DNA of 64,000 nucleotides from Yinghuangia soli (GTDB taxonomy: Bacteria > Actinomycetota > Actinomycetes > Streptomycetales > Streptomycetaceae). Within the stretch, counting starts at the first letter, position 1. Each line of letters starts with the position of its first letter. The notes beneath the pieces were generated by a model. That model saw only the letters and a list, made by a program, of their open reading frames with translations, was not told the DNA's origin and made no database searches. A program made the position numbers and the translations under genes. Below are positions 38,010 through 47,325 of this stretch, in pieces. The DNA is taken from NCBI RefSeq assembly GCF_021502675.1, contig NZ_JAKFHA010000020.1:61042-125041 (forward strand). The letters run 5' to 3'.

Positions 38010-38042
38010 CCCCCCGGGGGGGGCCCCCCCCCCCCCCCCCCC
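38010..38042. repeat. C6-G8-C19 homopolymer tract
   Basis: Six C, eight G, then 19 consecutive C between two convergent genes. The G8 can pair with the C run. It may be a real slippage-prone terminator or a consensus error; a second run of exactly 19 C occurs at 60223-60241. Confidence 0.7.
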
Positions 38043-38069
38043 GCACCGCGTAGGGGCGAGCGCGGACTT

Positions 38070-39032
38070 CTACGACGTGTCCGCCCCGGCCACGGCGCGG
38101 CACGCGCGCGGCGTGACGCCGTAGGCGTCCCGGAAGCGGCGGGCGAAGTGGGACGGGCTGGTGAAGCCCCACGACCGCGCGATCGCGTCGATGGTCCGAT
38201 GTGCGTGCCCGGGGTCCACGAGGTCCCGGCGGGCGGCCTCCAGGCGCCGCCGGATGATCCACTGCTCGAGGCCGACGCCGCCCGCCTCGCATGCCCGGTA
38301 CAGCGACCGCAGCGAGACGTTGTGCACCGCGGCGACCCTGGCCGGCGTCAGCCCGGGGTCGCCCAAGTGCGTCCGGACGTAGGCCAGGACGCGGACGAGC
38401 AGCGTCTCCTCCGCGACCGAGCGCCGGACCGGGCGTTCCGCCAGGGACGCCACCATGGCCCGGGTCAGCGCCAGCGTCGAGGCGCCGATCTCGGCGGCCG
38501 CCGCGGTGTCCACCAGGCGGTCCGCATCGAGGCGCAGCGCGCGCAGGTGCGACAGCAGCAATGGGGTGACCGGACTGTGCGCGATCAGCGGGACGGCGCT
38601 GTGGATCATCCGCTCGGGCAGCCCGACCTGGTCGGCGTCCACCATGAACGCGATGCTGGTGCCCGACCCGGACCAGCGGGTCTCCCAGTAGCCGGCGCTC
38701 TTGGAGGTCAGCACCAGGTCATCGGCCGTGACCACCTGCTGATGGTCGTTCCAGATGAAGCCGCCCCGCCCGGCTGCCTGGGTGATGACCGAGACGGTGT
38801 TCCACGAGTCCATCCGCAGGTGCCGGGCGGTCTGCCAGTACCGCATGCCCGACCCGGTGGTCGCGAACAGCACCACGGGGCCGAACGTCCACGCCTCGAC
38901 CCGTTTGCGGAAGTCGCCGCGCTGGTCGAGCTCGTGTTCGGCCGAACTCGCGCCGGTCGCACCGGTCGCCACCGCGTGGAACGCCTCGACCCGGTCCGCC
39001 GGCGGCACGTGTTCAGTGTCCAGGAGCAGCAC
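38070..39032 (-). CDS. AraC family regulator
   Basis: 320 residues from GTG 39032 (AAGGGGG just upstream). Residues about 30-190 are an AraC_binding_2-type sensor (GDFRKRVEAWTFGPVVLFATTGSGMRYWQTARHLRMDSWNTVSVITQ). The C-terminal 100 residues hold two helix-turn-helix units: LTPARVAAVHNVSLRSLYRACEAGG and TIDAIARSWGFTSPSHFARRFRDAYGVTPRACR. Likely activates neighbouring hydrolase genes; the inducer is unknown. A longer upstream frame exists but lacks AraC-like sequence. Confidence 0.83.
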   Translation of the reverse strand: MLLLDTEHVPPADRVEAFHAVATGATGASSAEHELDQRGDFRKRVEAWTFGPVVLFATTGSGMRYWQTARHLRMDSWNTVSVITQAAGRGGFIWNDHQQVVTADDLVLTSKSAGYWETRWSGSGTSIAFMVDADQVGLPERMIHSAVPLIAHSPVTPLLLSHLRALRLDADRLVDTAAAAEIGASTLALTRAMVASLAERPVRRSVAEETLLVRVLAYVRTHLGDPGLTPARVAAVHNVSLRSLYRACEAGGVGLEQWIIRRRLEAARRDLVDPGHAHRTIDAIARSWGFTSPSHFARRFRDAYGVTPRACRAVAGADTS

Positions 39033-39378
39033 GCGGCCCCCTTGGGCGGCTCCCGGTGGGGAGCGCGGTGCCTGCGCCGACGAACGGCATGGACGTGCTC
39101 CCGCCTGCCGAGGAGAGTTCCGACCGTCCGATCCTCCTCCGGCAGTCTGCCCGCGCGAACCACGTACGGCACGTAGTGGAGGGCTCGGTCCCGGACCGCC
39201 GTTCCCGGCCGGCACCGTGCGCGATGCATGGGGCGTGCCCGGGCCGTTCCGCCGGGCGGCGGATGGCACGCAGAGTCGCGAACCTGGCAGCCAGGGGCAA
39301 GCGTGCGGACACCCCGGCTTGCGACGATCTTGGGACGGTCCGGGACGCGGCTGCGGCCGCACCTGCCGGCCGACCGGG
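39033..39378. other. 346-bp gap, no gene seen
   Basis: It separates the AraC gene from the next hydrolase gene on the same strand. Only antisense and overlapping frames of shadow type are present. It probably contains the AraC promoter. Confidence 0.5.
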
Positions 39379-40209
39379 TCACTCCGCCGCGGAAGCACCT
39401 TCCGGCCCGGCCGGAGCACCGAGGAAGTCCATGACCGCCGAGTCGAATTCGCGCTGGTGAGTAAGGGGCATCGCGTGGGGGGCATTGCCGATCACGATCG
39501 ACGTCGCGCGCGGGGCCGCGGCGGCCGCCCTGGCGCCGGTGGTCGCGTAGGGCATGAACGCGTCGGCGCCCCCGTGCACGACCAGCACCGGCTGGACGAC
39601 ACGGGCCAGGTCGGCGAGAAGGTCCTCCGCGGACCAGCAGGCCAGCGCGTCCAGGGTGCTCTGCGCGGACGACGATGCCGCCTCGTGCACCAGGTGCCGC
39701 AGGGTCGGTTCGTCCAGGACCCGTTCCCCGTCGACCGAGAAGCACCGGCCGATCAGGTCGTCGAGCATCGCGATCCGGTGCCGGCGCGCCGCCGCGGCCA
39801 GATCCTGGATCCGGCCGCCCGCAGCGGAGGCCACCACGGCCCCGGCCAGGACCAGCCGGTCGAAGCGCTCCGGCGCCAGTACCGCGGCGCGGGCGGCCTC
39901 GGCGGCCGCCGACCCGAAGGCCACCACCGAGACACGGCCGGCGTCCAGGTGGTCCAGGAGCGCCAGCAGATCGCCGGCCATCGTCGCCGGGTCGTGCCCG
40001 GTCCACGGGTGACCGGACCTGCCGGCACCGCGCCGGTCGTAGCGGACCGCCCGGCAGCCGGCCTCGACCAGGGTGCGCATCTGCCCGTCCCAGAACCGCG
40101 ACGTGAAGGGCCAGCCGTGCACCAGGACCACCGCCGGCCCGGCGCCGACCGCCTCGTAGGCAAGGGCGACTTCTTCAGGGGCGCCGGGGTGGACGCGGAC
40201 GATCGGCAT
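39379..40209 (-). CDS. alpha/beta hydrolase with Gly at the nucleophile position
   Basis: 276 residues from ATG 40209 (AAGGAG 8 nt upstream). It follows the haloperoxidase pattern: GPAVVLVHGWPFTSRFWDGQMRTLVEAGCRAVRYDRRGAGRSGHPWTG, acid loop VHGGADAFMP and His in NAPHAMPLTHQREFD. At the elbow, where relatives have GFSMGG, it reads AFGSAA, so residue 99 is Gly and Ser100 is one place late. The enzyme may be inactive as a hydrolase, use Ser100, or have a different role. Divergent from a LAL regulator. Confidence 0.78.
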   Translation of the reverse strand: MPIVRVHPGAPEEVALAYEAVGAGPAVVLVHGWPFTSRFWDGQMRTLVEAGCRAVRYDRRGAGRSGHPWTGHDPATMAGDLLALLDHLDAGRVSVVAFGSAAAEAARAAVLAPERFDRLVLAGAVVASAAGGRIQDLAAAARRHRIAMLDDLIGRCFSVDGERVLDEPTLRHLVHEAASSSAQSTLDALACWSAEDLLADLARVVQPVLVVHGGADAFMPYATTGARAAAAAPRATSIVIGNAPHAMPLTHQREFDSAVMDFLGAPAGPEGASAAE

Positions 40210-40259
40210 CGCTGTGGCTCCTTCGCAGACCCGACCAGTCTGCTGCCGGCCCTCCGCGG

Positions 40260-40281
40260 TGCCATCGGTCATCTGACTGCA
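40260..40281. promoter_or_regulatory. second copy of the 22-bp shared promoter motif
   Basis: Begins TGCCATCGG and ends TGACTGCA, matching 36939-36960 at 19 of 22 positions in the same orientation. It lies 51 bases upstream of the hydrolase start at 40209 and 83 bases before the LAL regulator. Confidence 0.5.
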
Positions 40282-40363
40282 TACCGCGGCGCGCGACCGG
40301 TCACGGTGCCGCCACACTGTCCAAGGACCGGTTTCCGCACCGGACGGGGGAAGGAGCGTACGC

Positions 40364-43105
40364 GTGCGCATCGTCGGCCGTGAGCAGGAATTGGCGGCAA
40401 TCCGGGCGACCGTGGACCGGGTGCCTTCGGCGCCGCTCAACCTGACCCTGCACGGGGACCCGGGAGTCGGGAAGTCGGTGCTGCTGCGCGAGGCGGTGGC
40501 CTACGCCCGGGAACAGGGCATACGGGTCCTGGGCGGAACCGGCTACGAGACCGAGGCCCAGATGGCCTGGGCCGGTCTGCACCAGTTGTTCGCGCCGGTG
40601 CTCGGCCACTTCGACCGGATCGAGCCGTTCCACCGAGACACGCTGCTCCGGGTGATGGGCTTCCAGGACGGGCCGACGCCCGACCGCCTGGCCGTGTCCA
40701 TCGCCTCCTTGTCGGTGATGGCCGCGGTCGCCGAAGAGGGCCCGGTGCTGATCGCCGTCGAGGACGCGCACTGGGTGGACCACCCGACGCGCGAGGTCAT
40801 GATGTTCCTGATCCTGCGCCTGGAGCGGTACGACATCCGCGCCGTGTTCGCCCGCCGGCCGCTGACCGCGACCGAACGCGTGTCCCCGGGCATCGGCATG
40901 CTGGAGATCCCGCCACTGCCCCGCGAGGCCGCGCGCGAACTCCTCGAAGAACTCCACCCCGACCTGCCGCCCGCGGTACGGGACCGGGTGCTCACCGACG
41001 CCGCGGGCAACCCGCTCGCGATCGCCGAACTCCCGCACGCCTTCGGCACCGAAGCCGCCGACAGCCTGGACCTGCTGCCCTCCGGCGCGCCGCTGCGCAG
41101 CCGCCTGGAGACCGGGTACGCCAGTCGCGCGCTGACGCTGCCGGCTCCGCAGCGCGCCGCCCTGCTGCGTACGGCGCTGGACGGCGACGGGCTGGAGAAC
41201 GCCACCGACCTGCGCCGCCCCAGCGGTCTGACCGCGCACGACATCCTCGACATCGAGCGCCTGGGCCTGATCTCCCGCGACTCCACGCCCTCGGGCCTGC
41301 GGTTCCGCCACCCCCTCGTGCGCTCGGCGATCATCGCCACCGCCTCGCCCGACGAAGTCCGCGAGGCGCACGCGACGTTGGCCGAGCAATACCGGCGCGA
41401 CCCGGAACGGAGGATGTGGCACCTCGCGGCCGCCGCCGTCGAACCGGACGAGAATGTCGCGGCGGAGATCGAAAGCGCCGCCGACGCGCTGTCCACCCGC
41501 GGCGGCGCCGGACTCGCGGTGACCGCGCTGCGCCGCGCCGCCGCCCTCACCCCGGAACCCGGTCCCACCGCGCGCCGGCTCCAACGCGCCGCCGAACTGG
41601 CCAGCGAATCCGGCCAGATGGACATCGCGCAGCGCCTCGTGGACGAAGCCCGCCGCACCGTCGACCGGCCCGACCACCTGGCCCGCGGCCTGACCACCCG
41701 CGCGCGGGTCCTGCTGCTGCGGGACGGCGATCTCGCCGCCGTCCGGCGGCTGCTCGACCGTGCCTCGGCCGCCGACGACGAGCCCGTCCAGATCCTCCAA
41801 GTCCGGCTGGTCGCCGCCTCCTACGCCCAGGACCCGGCCGAATGGGACCGCCTGCACACCATGGTGAAGCACCCGGAGGGCAGCCCCGACACGCTGACGG
41901 CCTTGCTCTACGACGTCCTCGCCGACCTGCCGCGCACCGCCCACGGCCTCGCCAACCGCATCGGCTCACGACTCGCCGACGCGACCGAGAGCACGCCACC
42001 CGGCCACATCGCCGAGCTGTGCCGGGCCGCAGCCTGGATCGACCGGCTGCACGACTGCCGCGACCACTTCGCCCGGCTGGTCGAGCACGAGACCGGCCGA
42101 GGGGCACTGACGTACGCGGCCAGCGGCTACTGGTTCCAGGCCCACGACCACACCCTCTCCGGCGAATGGGACGAGGCCGAGGCAGCCGCGAACGCCGGCC
42201 TGGACCTGTGCCTGCGGCACGACCTGGAACTGATCGCGCAGGACCTACGCTGCGCGCTCGGCTGGGTCGCGGCGGGCCGCGGCGACGTGGACAGCACCCG
42301 CGCCTACAGCCGCACCGTCGAGCAGTGGGCGGAACCGCGCGGCAGCCGGTTCCACCTGGCCCTGTCGACCCGGAACCTCGCCCTGGCCGAACTCTCCCAG
42401 GGCGACTACGAAGCCGCGTACGCGCAGTGCGTGCGCGGCGGCGTCCCGGACAGCGCGGCCGGCCCGGGCTACGGCCCCTGGATGCTGCTGGACCTCGTGG
42501 AGGCGGCGCTGCGCAGCGGACGTACCACCGAGGCCGCGGCGCAGGTCGCCGCCGCCGACGCCGCCCGGGTCGCGGACCGCACACCGCGGCTGCGGCTGCA
42601 CATGGCCGCGGCACACGCACTGCTGGACGCCGGCCCCGCTCCCGAGGCTGCCGCGGCCCGGCTGCGCGCCGCGCTCGCGCTGCCGACGGCCGAGCAGTGG
42701 CCGTTCGACCACGCGCGGCTCCGGCTGCTGCTCGGCGAGCTGTACCGGCGCAATCACCGCCCCGGCGACGCCCGGCCCGAACTCCAGCGCGCCGCCGACA
42801 TCTTCCGCCGCATCGGCGCGACCGCATGGTGCCGCCGGGCCGAACAGGAACTACGCGCCTCCGGGGTGGCCGTGCAACGCGAACCGGGCAGTGCACCCTC
42901 CGCCGGCGGGGAACTGCTGACCGCGCAGCAGATGGAGGTCGCCCAACTCGCCGCGACGGGGTTGAGCAACAAGGAGATCGGCGAGCGCCTCTACCTGTCG
43001 CCGCGCACCGTCAGCGCCCACCTCTACCGGGTCTTCCCGAAACTGGGCATCACCTCCCGCTCCGCGCTGCGCGACGCGCTGGAGTCGCTGGACACCCGGC
43101 CCTGA
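40364..43105 (+). CDS. LAL-type LuxR family ATPase regulator
   Basis: 913 residues from GTG 40364. N-terminal AAA/NACHT-like ATPase: IVGREQELAAIRATVDRV, Walker A HGDPGVGKSVLL at 30-41, Walker B VLIAVEDAHWVD. A long TPR-like alpha-helical middle follows. The C-terminal LuxR helix-turn-helix is LLTAQQMEVAQLAATGLSNKEIGERLYLSPRTVSAHLYRVFPKLGITSRSAL. LAL proteins activate transcription after binding an inducer, and may control the divergent hydrolase gene or itself. The next gene is a paralogue of the same size. Confidence 0.88.
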   Translation: MRIVGREQELAAIRATVDRVPSAPLNLTLHGDPGVGKSVLLREAVAYAREQGIRVLGGTGYETEAQMAWAGLHQLFAPVLGHFDRIEPFHRDTLLRVMGFQDGPTPDRLAVSIASLSVMAAVAEEGPVLIAVEDAHWVDHPTREVMMFLILRLERYDIRAVFARRPLTATERVSPGIGMLEIPPLPREAARELLEELHPDLPPAVRDRVLTDAAGNPLAIAELPHAFGTEAADSLDLLPSGAPLRSRLETGYASRALTLPAPQRAALLRTALDGDGLENATDLRRPSGLTAHDILDIERLGLISRDSTPSGLRFRHPLVRSAIIATASPDEVREAHATLAEQYRRDPERRMWHLAAAAVEPDENVAAEIESAADALSTRGGAGLAVTALRRAAALTPEPGPTARRLQRAAELASESGQMDIAQRLVDEARRTVDRPDHLARGLTTRARVLLLRDGDLAAVRRLLDRASAADDEPVQILQVRLVAASYAQDPAEWDRLHTMVKHPEGSPDTLTALLYDVLADLPRTAHGLANRIGSRLADATESTPPGHIAELCRAAAWIDRLHDCRDHFARLVEHETGRGALTYAASGYWFQAHDHTLSGEWDEAEAAANAGLDLCLRHDLELIAQDLRCALGWVAAGRGDVDSTRAYSRTVEQWAEPRGSRFHLALSTRNLALAELSQGDYEAAYAQCVRGGVPDSAAGPGYGPWMLLDLVEAALRSGRTTEAAAQVAAADAARVADRTPRLRLHMAAAHALLDAGPAPEAAAARLRAALALPTAEQWPFDHARLRLLLGELYRRNHRPGDARPELQRAADIFRRIGATAWCRRAEQELRASGVAVQREPGSAPSAGGELLTAQQMEVAQLAATGLSNKEIGERLYLSPRTVSAHLYRVFPKLGITSRSALRDALESLDTRP

Positions 43106-43173
43106 CACCGGACCGCCCGCACTCACCCCGAAGACGACACCCCTTCCGCCCGTTGGTACGCGTGGCTTCAGCG

Positions 43174-43207
43174 GCGCAGTGCGTGCTGCTTGAATGATCC
43201 ACTGCGC
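43174..43207. promoter_or_regulatory. 8-bp inverted repeat before the second LAL gene
   Basis: GCGCAGTG (43174-43181) and CACTGCGC (43200-43207) are separated by 18 bases in the 146-bp gap between the two LAL genes. Candidate operator or weak hairpin. Confidence 0.3.
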
Positions 43208-43251
43208 GCGGATGCCCGGCGCCGCGTACCACCGTTCCCTAGGGTGCCTGC

Positions 43252-46002
43252 ATGATCCTCAAAGGGCGCGCCCGCGAGACCGAGCTCCTCGACGGATTCG
43301 TCGCCGACGTACGCAGCGGACTGAGCCGGTCCGCCCTGCTGCTCGGCGATCCGGGGATCGGCAAGACTGCCCTTCTGGACCACGCGACACGGACCGCGGC
43401 CGAGCTGCGCGTCCTGCGCGCAGCAGGAGTCGAGGCGGAGTCGGGGCTCCCGTTCGCCGGGCTGCACCGGCTCCTGCTCCCCGTCCTCGACGGCCTCAAG
43501 GCGCCCGGCGCCCTGCCCGCCTCGCAACACGAAGCGCTGCGCGTGGCCTGCGGCCTGGCCGACGGCGCCCCGCCCGACGGGTTCCTGGTCGGCCTGGCCA
43601 CGCTCACGTTCCTCGCCGACACCGCACGCGAACGCCCGCTGCTGATCTGCGCGGACGACGCCCAGTGGCTGGACGACGAATCACTCGGTGTCCTGGCCTT
43701 CGTCGCCCGCCGCCTGCAGGCCGAGGGCGTCGGCCTGCTGTTCGCCGCGCGCCCCGGGTTCGACGCACCGGCCGGCGTCCCCCTGGTGGAAATCACCGGT
43801 CTCACCGCCCCGTTCGCCCTCGAACTGCTGCACTCGGCGGCGGACGGACCCCTCGACGCGCAAGTAGCCGCGCAGATCGTCGCCGCCACCGTCGGGAACC
43901 CCCTGGCCCTGGCGGATCTCGGCCGGTCGCTGTCGACCGAACAACTGTCGGGCGCCGCCGCCCTCCCCGACCCCCTCCCCGTCGGAGACCGGCTGGAGCG
44001 GCACTACCTCGAACAGGTCCGTCGGCTGCCGTCCGCGACCCGCACCTGGCTGCTCCTCGCCGCCGCCGCGCCCGGCGGCGACCTGGCCTACATCGCCGCT
44101 GCGGCACGGACGTCCGGCATCGGCATGGACGCCGCAGCCCCTGCCGAGGCGGCACGCCTCGTCGTCCTGCGCAGCACCGCCGAGTTCCGGCACCCCCTCG
44201 TACGTTCCGCCGTCTACGGCGGCGCCACCGGCACGGCCCGCAGGCAGGCGCACCAGGCCCTGGCCGAGGCCACCGACCGCCCGGCGGACACCGACCGGCG
44301 GGCCTGGCACCTGGCCGCGGCCGCCCTCGCCCCGGACACCGCGGTCGCCGACGAGGTCGAGCGCTGCGCCGACCGGGCCGGGGCCCGCGGCGGACACGCA
44401 GCCCGCGCCACGTTCCTCACCCGCGCCGCCGAGCTCACCACCGAAGAGGACGTACGCGCAAGGCGGTTGCTCGCCGCGGCCGAATCCGCGCTGACCGCGG
44501 GCGCACCGGTGCGGGCCGAGTCGCTGCTCGACGCGGTCGACGACGGAAGCCCGCTCGACGACGTGGGCCGGGGCCGTGCCCTGCTGGTGCGCGCGCAGGC
44601 CGCCGCGCTGCGGGGCGGCGCCGGATCGTTCGGCCAAGCCCCCGCCCTCTGCCTGCAGGCCGCACGCCTGCTCGCCCCCGAAGAGCCGGACCTGGCCCGG
44701 GTGGCACTGGTCCGGGCGATCGACCGGGCCATCACCGCGGAACACCTCATCCGCGACACGACTGTTGCCGACATCGCCGCTGCCGTCGACGCCCTCCTGC
44801 CGCGCTCCCTCCCAGTCACCGGCACCGACCTGATCCTGCGGGCGTTCGCCGTCCTGGCCACCGACGGATACGTAGCGGCCGTACCGCACATCCGAGCCGC
44901 CTGCGCGATGCTGCTCGACCCGTCCACCCCCGACGACGCCGTCCTTCGCACCTACGTGCCGGTCGTCACCCTGTCCATGGTGCTGTGGGACGAACCGACC
45001 CAGACCGCGGTCATGACCCGCGCCGCCGACGTCGCCCGCCGCGCGGGCGCGCTCCTGCAACTCGACACCGCCCTGTACTGCCTGGTGCTGAGCGAGACCA
45101 ACCTGGGCCAACTCGCCAGCGCCGACGAACTCTCCGCCCAGGGAAACCAGCTGCGCGCGGCCATCGGCGCCACCGACGACATGTGGGCCCTGTACCGTCA
45201 CCCGGAACTCCTCGCCTGGCACGCCGACGCAGACGGCCTCGAAGCCGTCCTGCGCGACTCGCGGCAGGCAAGCACCTGGCTGGGCAACGGCGCGGTCGAA
45301 TCGATCGCGCGCATCGGCATGGCCGTCCTGGCCTTGAGCGCCGGAGAGTACGCCACGGCCCGGGCGATCACCGAAGAGCTGGTCGGCCACGATGTCTTCG
45401 CCTACCACTCGCGGCTGCTGCCCCACCTGATCGAGTCGGCACTGCGCAGCGGCGACCGCATCGCCGCCACCGCGGCCCTGCACACCCTCGAAACCCGGGC
45501 GACGGCGGCGGACACCCCCTGGGCCCGCGGCGTACTGCTGCGCTGCCAGGCCCTGATGGCCACCGGCAACGACGCGGACCCGCTCTACCGCGAAGCGATA
45601 GCGACCCTCACTCAAACCCGAGCACACGCCGACCTCGCGGTGGCCTACCTCCACCACGGCGAATGGCTCCGCCGCCGACGCCGCCGCAAGGACGCCCGCG
45701 ATCCCCTGCGGAACGCGCTGCAGATGTTCGACACCATGCAGGCCACCGCCTTCGCCACCCGCGCCGCCCAGGAACTGGCCGCCACCGGCGAGACACCGCA
45801 GCGCGGCGGCCCCGGCCCGGCGAACGTCCTGACCGCACAGGAATCGGCGATCGCCAGGCTCGCCCAAGCCGGCGCCACCAACGCCGAAATCGCCGAGAAG
45901 ATGTTCATCAGCGCCAGCACAGTCGACTACCACCTGCGCAAGGTCTTCCGAAAACTGGGCCTGACCTCCCGCCGGCAACTGCAGAAGACAACGCACCTGT
46001 AA
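43252..46002 (+). CDS. second LAL-type LuxR family ATPase regulator
   Basis: 916 residues. [21 protein letters not shown], Walker [13 protein letters not shown] at about 31-42, Walker [14 protein letters not shown], a helical repeat middle, and the C-terminal helix-turn-helix [52 protein letters not shown]. Same length and architecture as the preceding gene but divergent sequence, so an old duplication or recruitment of a relative. Target genes and inducer unknown. Confidence 0.88.
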   Translation: MILKGRARETELLDGFVADVRSGLSRSALLLGDPGIGKTALLDHATRTAAELRVLRAAGVEAESGLPFAGLHRLLLPVLDGLKAPGALPASQHEALRVACGLADGAPPDGFLVGLATLTFLADTARERPLLICADDAQWLDDESLGVLAFVARRLQAEGVGLLFAARPGFDAPAGVPLVEITGLTAPFALELLHSAADGPLDAQVAAQIVAATVGNPLALADLGRSLSTEQLSGAAALPDPLPVGDRLERHYLEQVRRLPSATRTWLLLAAAAPGGDLAYIAAAARTSGIGMDAAAPAEAARLVVLRSTAEFRHPLVRSAVYGGATGTARRQAHQALAEATDRPADTDRRAWHLAAAALAPDTAVADEVERCADRAGARGGHAARATFLTRAAELTTEEDVRARRLLAAAESALTAGAPVRAESLLDAVDDGSPLDDVGRGRALLVRAQAAALRGGAGSFGQAPALCLQAARLLAPEEPDLARVALVRAIDRAITAEHLIRDTTVADIAAAVDALLPRSLPVTGTDLILRAFAVLATDGYVAAVPHIRAACAMLLDPSTPDDAVLRTYVPVVTLSMVLWDEPTQTAVMTRAADVARRAGALLQLDTALYCLVLSETNLGQLASADELSAQGNQLRAAIGATDDMWALYRHPELLAWHADADGLEAVLRDSRQASTWLGNGAVESIARIGMAVLALSAGEYATARAITEELVGHDVFAYHSRLLPHLIESALRSGDRIAATAALHTLETRATAADTPWARGVLLRCQALMATGNDADPLYREAIATLTQTRAHADLAVAYLHHGEWLRRRRRRKDARDPLRNALQMFDTMQATAFATRAAQELAATGETPQRGGPGPANVLTAQESAIARLAQAGATNAEIAEKMFISASTVDYHLRKVFRKLGLTSRRQLQKTTHL

Positions 46003-46027
46003 TGCCACGGCACACCCCGGCCCCCTG

Positions 46028-46050
46028 CCCGCCGGGACGACCGCGGCGGG
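46028..46050 (+). terminator. short hairpin after the second LAL gene
   Basis: CCCGCCG (46028-46034) pairs with CGGCGGG (46044-46050), loop 9, beginning 26 bases after the stop. Confidence 0.45.
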
Positions 46051-46080
46051 GGCGCCGAACGAAGGCCGCGACGCGGTCGG

Positions 46081-46209
46081 CTACTTCAACTCGAAGAGCA
46101 GCGCGCGGACCTCGCTGCCACCGGTGTTCTGCGTGGAGTGGTCCACAGCCGGGAACCACATCGGCTCGCCGGCCACGAGCGGTGGCCTCGGTACTCCGGC
46201 TGCCGGCGG
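46081..46209 (-). pseudogene. 42-codon C-terminal gene fragment
   Basis: Directly after the DUF1048 stop, in the same frame, the sequence reads AAGVPRPPLVAGEPMWFPA and then VDHSTQNTGGSEVRALLFELK before a TAG at 46083-46081. The second part looks like the closing strands of a cupin-like protein, with no start or N-terminus. It is probably the remainder of a deleted gene. Family assignment is tentative. Confidence 0.4.
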
Positions 46210-46536
46210 TCACTTCGCGTCCGCGTCCGGTTTTCCGGTGAGGGACTGCTGGTAGACGTCCGCATAGGTGGGCGAGTCCCCGATGAGGCCGTCGCAGAAT
46301 GCGGCGACGTCGTCGCCGATGAGGTGCCGGACGCCCTTGCCCTGGGCGGCGCCCTCCTCGAAGAAGTCGACGATCCCGGGCAGCAGGGAGTCGCCGAGCA
46401 GGTCGACCGGTCCGACCTTGAACAGGTACTTCTGCATCTCCCGGTACACGATCCGGTAGTCCGCGGGGAGCGCGTCGACCCGGGCCATGTGCGCCCGCCA
46501 CTGCTTCTTGCCCTCGATGATGTCGCGGATGCCCAC
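46210..46536 (-). CDS. DUF1048 family protein (second copy)
   Basis: 108 residues from GTG 46536, one base after the stop of the preceding DUF1048 gene. IRDIIEGKKQWRAHMARVDALPADYRIVYREMQKYLFKVG and GIVDFFEEGAAQGKGVRHLIGDDVAAFCDGLIGD are the family pattern. DUF1048 proteins are small, all-helical and usually encoded with a PadR regulator; their function is not known. No membrane segment or metal motif is obvious. Confidence 0.85.
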   Translation of the reverse strand: MGIRDIIEGKKQWRAHMARVDALPADYRIVYREMQKYLFKVGPVDLLGDSLLPGIVDFFEEGAAQGKGVRHLIGDDVAAFCDGLIGDSPTYADVYQQSLTGKPDADAK

Positions 46537-46537
46537 G

Positions 46538-46894
46538 TCAGCCTCCCAGCCGGCTCAGCTTCGTTGCGACGTTGCGGTTCAACTGCTCGCGCCAGCGGTC
46601 GCGGTACGTCCGGGCACCTGCTCCGCCGGCCAGCGCGGCGCAGAAGCCCGGGATGTCGTCGCCAAGCACCTCCCCAGCGCTCTGCCCGTCCGCCGCCGTC
46701 GTCTCCAGCAGCGCCAGAGCGGCGTCGAGGATCGGCATCAGGTTGCGCCCGGTGAAACTCCCGTACAGGAACAGGTGCGCCTTTATCTGCTCCCAGGCCG
46801 CCCGGTGGTCCTCCGGCAGCGCCGCTGCCCGCACCTCGAACCCCTTGTATTCCCGGGTCAGATCGTTGCCGGTGATGGTGTCCCAGAAGTTCAT
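46538..46894 (-). CDS. DUF1048 family protein (first copy)
   Basis: 118 residues. NFWDTITGNDLTREYKGFEVRAAALPEDHRAAWEQIKAHLFLYG and AADGQSAGEVLGDDIPGFCAALAGG align with its downstream partner over the whole length, showing a tandem duplication. ATG 46894 overlaps the PadR stop (ATGA), so the three genes are coupled. Function unknown; PadR association suggests a role in stress or membrane response. Confidence 0.85.
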   Translation of the reverse strand: MNFWDTITGNDLTREYKGFEVRAAALPEDHRAAWEQIKAHLFLYGSFTGRNLMPILDAALALLETTAADGQSAGEVLGDDIPGFCAALAGGAGARTYRDRWREQLNRNVATKLSRLGG

Positions 46895-47217
46895 CGTCCG
46901 CCCTCCTTGAGCGTGTCGATGCGTGCGGAGAGGTACTGCCACTTCGCCCAGAACTTCTCCAGTTCGCTGCGCCCGGCATCGTTGAGCGTGTAGAACTTGC
47001 GCGGCGGGCCCACCTCAGACGGCCGCTTCGCGACCTCGACAAGGCCGTTCTTCTCCAGCCTCAGCAGGATCGTGTACACGGTCCCCTCGACGACGTCGGT
47101 GAAGCCGAGGTCGTTCAGGCGGCGCGTGACGGCGTACCCGTAGGTCTCCGACTGGCCGATGATCTCGAGCACGCATCCCTCGAGCGTGCCCTTCAGCATC
47201 TCCGTCAGGCCGTCCAT
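46891..47217 (-). CDS. PadR family regulator
   Basis: 108 residues from ATG 47217 (GGGAGGA 6 nt upstream). Winged helix: EMLKGTLEGCVLEIIGQSETYGYAVTRRLNDLGFTDVVEGTVYTILLRLEKNGLVEVAKRPSEVGPPRKFYTLNDAGRSEL, with a short C-terminal dimer helix. PadR proteins usually repress their own operon and release DNA on binding a ligand. First gene of the PadR-DUF1048-DUF1048 operon, with repeats upstream that may be its operator. Confidence 0.9.
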   Translation of the reverse strand: MDGLTEMLKGTLEGCVLEIIGQSETYGYAVTRRLNDLGFTDVVEGTVYTILLRLEKNGLVEVAKRPSEVGPPRKFYTLNDAGRSELEKFWAKWQYLSARIDTLKEGGR

Positions 47218-47237
47218 CACTGTCCTCCCCGAGCTCC

Positions 47238-47283
47238 GGTACTCCGTGCCACCGAGTACCACTACACGGTATCACTGAGTACC
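47238..47283 (-). promoter_or_regulatory. candidate PadR operator, GGTACTC / GAGTACC repeats
   Basis: GGTACTC (47238-47244) pairs with GAGTACC (47254-47260) across 9 bases; a second GAGTACC is at 47277-47283. On the minus strand this gives GGTACTCAGTG and GGTACTCGGTG 23 bp apart. The array begins 21 bases upstream of the PadR start. Confidence 0.5.
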
Positions 47284-47325
47284 GGCGGCGTCGGCGTCCG
47301 CGCCACATGCCGCCTCGTCTCCGGG

